Assembly: GCA_963971535.1 (NCBI GenBank)
Contig: OZ020586.1
Coordinates: forward strand, 70,234,048-70,298,047
Length of the DNA: 64,000 nt
DNA from: Notolepis coatsorum
Lineage: Eukaryota; Chordata; Actinopteri; Aulopiformes; Paralepididae
Reading direction: 5' to 3'
The translations under genes and the position numbers were made by a program. A model generated the notes under the pieces. That model did not search any database, was not told where the DNA came from, and worked only from the letters and a program-made list of their open reading frames with translations. Shown piece after piece: positions 62,828 through 64,000 of the stretch (position 1 is the first letter of the stretch; each line of letters begins with the position of its first letter).

Positions 62828-63380
62828 GATTGATTGAAAATTGTATTAATGTCCGCCTTGTTTCGAACTGGTTATGCTTAGGCCCGCTTTCGAAGTTGGT
62901 TATGCTTATAGTTTATCTTTAGAGCAGGGCGATAGACCATCAGCCCTGATTCCAAACTCTAAGCATAACCGACTTCGAAAGAGGGCCAAAGCATATCCAG
63001 TTTGAAACAAGGCGGACATTAATAAAATGTTCAATCAATCAATCAATCATTCCAATAACACACGCTCACTTCATTCTTTTTTTTTAACCTACTTTCTATA
63101 GAAGAATCTAAGAATGAAGTGAGCTGGGAGGTGCGCTGTTTTAAGTGAGAGCGTGTTATTGAATTGATTGAACATTTTATTAATGTCCGCCTTGTTTCGA
63201 ACTGGTTATGCTTAGGCCCTCTTTCGAAGTCGCCCTCTTTCGAAGTCGGTTATGCTTAGAGTTTGGAATCAGGGCTGGTGGTCTATCGCCCTGCTCTAAA
63301 GATAAACCCTTAGCATAACCGACTTCGAAAGAGGGCCTAAGCATAACCAGTTCGAAACAAGGCGGACATTAATAAAATGG
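62828..63380. repeat. Compound foldback: two palindromes
   Basis: Each half (62828-63049 and 63162-63380) is itself an inverted repeat of GTCCGCCTTGTTTCGAACTG and GGTTATGCTTAGGCCC-type sequence around a centre with AGAGCAGGGCGATAGACCA, and the halves are related to each other. CAATC repeats sit at the inner edges. No coding. Confidence 0.8.
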
Positions 63381-63587
63381 AATTTGGAAAAAAATAAAAC
63401 GGATTTCATATGGCTCTAGGTGTTAGTTTGATTTATGCTGCATTTTATATTGATGGCCTTCTAATTTGTTTTATTTATTTATTTTAAATAACTGACATTT
63501 TTCCTTTTGATAAGAAATCCAGCCATATTCCTTTCATTGTATTTCAAATACTGCACTTAAATTTCAAGCGGAAACCTAATCTTTCCA
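63381..63587. other. No gene seen
   Basis: AT-rich, no recognised feature. Confidence 0.4.
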
Positions 63588-64000
63588 TTAACTCTTTGGA
63601 CGCCACGGACTTGAACATCTTTTGTTCTTACCACGCCATTTGACATCAACTATCTATCGTTCAATATGTGAAAAAGAATGAATCTTTCCATCCATACGTT
63701 CGCGTGTTATACCGCGGTGAATATAAGTATAGTTTTAGAGTGATCCTGTCTAAGTTAATACTTTGACAAATGTAGCCTATATTTTTCAGTCAGTTTGGTC
63801 TTTGTGTGCCAAACATTATTTAAGGCAAACCTCTGTAAACTTTTTTTTTACCAAATAAATGAGAAGCATGTTTAAATCAGCAATGCCGCCCCTCTTGCTG
63901 TACCAAAATGTCTCCTAGCTCTAACCGGTCACTGTCAAAATGATGTGCCTGATGTCAAACTGCCTCATTCTTTCAGTTTTTGCATGACTACATCCTTGAG
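63588..64000. mobile_element. piggyBac-like subfamily C, left part
   Basis: TTAACTCTTTGGACGCCACG starts at 63588. The following 150 bp match 14080-14200, including CAACTATCTATCGTTCAATA and TGAATATAAGTATAGTTTTA. The match fades at about 63755. The right end lies beyond the window or is lost. Confidence 0.5.

Overview
The window is repeat-dense chromosomal DNA from a teleost fish. The species cannot be named from the sequence. The evidence is the mix of elements: a BEL/Pao retrotransposon, Ty3/Gypsy elements, CR1/L2-like LINEs, a tRNA-derived SINE, many non-autonomous hAT-, piggyBac- and Mutator-like elements, dense (GT)n and (TA)n microsatellites, and the spliced 5' exons characteristic of fish C2H2 zinc-finger genes. 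I see no complete ordinary host gene. Nearly every long reading frame belongs to a transposable element, and most are broken.

Left third (1-20.6 kb). A LINE remnant (to 5217) carries a nested series: a hAT-like element holding a SINE holding a Mutator-like foldback element, plus a second SINE and a TTAA-flanked piggyBac-like element that itself holds a hAT element. Next come the 3' end of an L1-type LINE (5218-7780), also broken by a piggyBac-like element holding a hAT element, and two tandem copies (7791-9450 and 11426-13749) of a segment carrying a zinc-finger-gene exon on the minus strand. Two piggyBac-like elements lie between the copies. A minus-strand LINE (14463-17847) split by a hAT element and several unclassified repeats follow.

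Middle (20.7-46.4 kb). A Ty3/Gypsy element with both LTRs and a 5-bp target duplication (20832-24569) sits inside the gag of another Gypsy element. An L2-type LINE (26883-30262) is split by nested hAT elements. After further DNA transposons come another LINE (34180-35897), a well-formed first exon of a zinc-finger gene with a promoter-like GC-rich upstream (36274-36700), and a large broken Gypsy element (37488-43720) interrupted by a hAT element and by an unidentified insertion. Then come two orphan phase-compatible exons, an array of alternating inverted modules (44413-44910) and a minisatellite.

Right third (46.7-64 kb). A hAT element with an exact 8-bp target duplication lies 2 bp from a complete BEL/Pao element (48172-56682). 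That element has two 1160-bp LTRs that look identical and one open polyprotein frame of about 2030 codons, so it is young and possibly competent. Downstream are a 5'-truncated Gypsy element whose RNase H runs straight into its 3' LTR, as expected for Gmr1-like elements with integrase upstream of reverse transcriptase. It is broken by two foldback or Mutator-like elements. Further piggyBac-like copies and strong hairpins run to the end.

The main story is repeated nesting. Target duplications and terminal repeats readable directly in the sequence give the order of insertion at many points.
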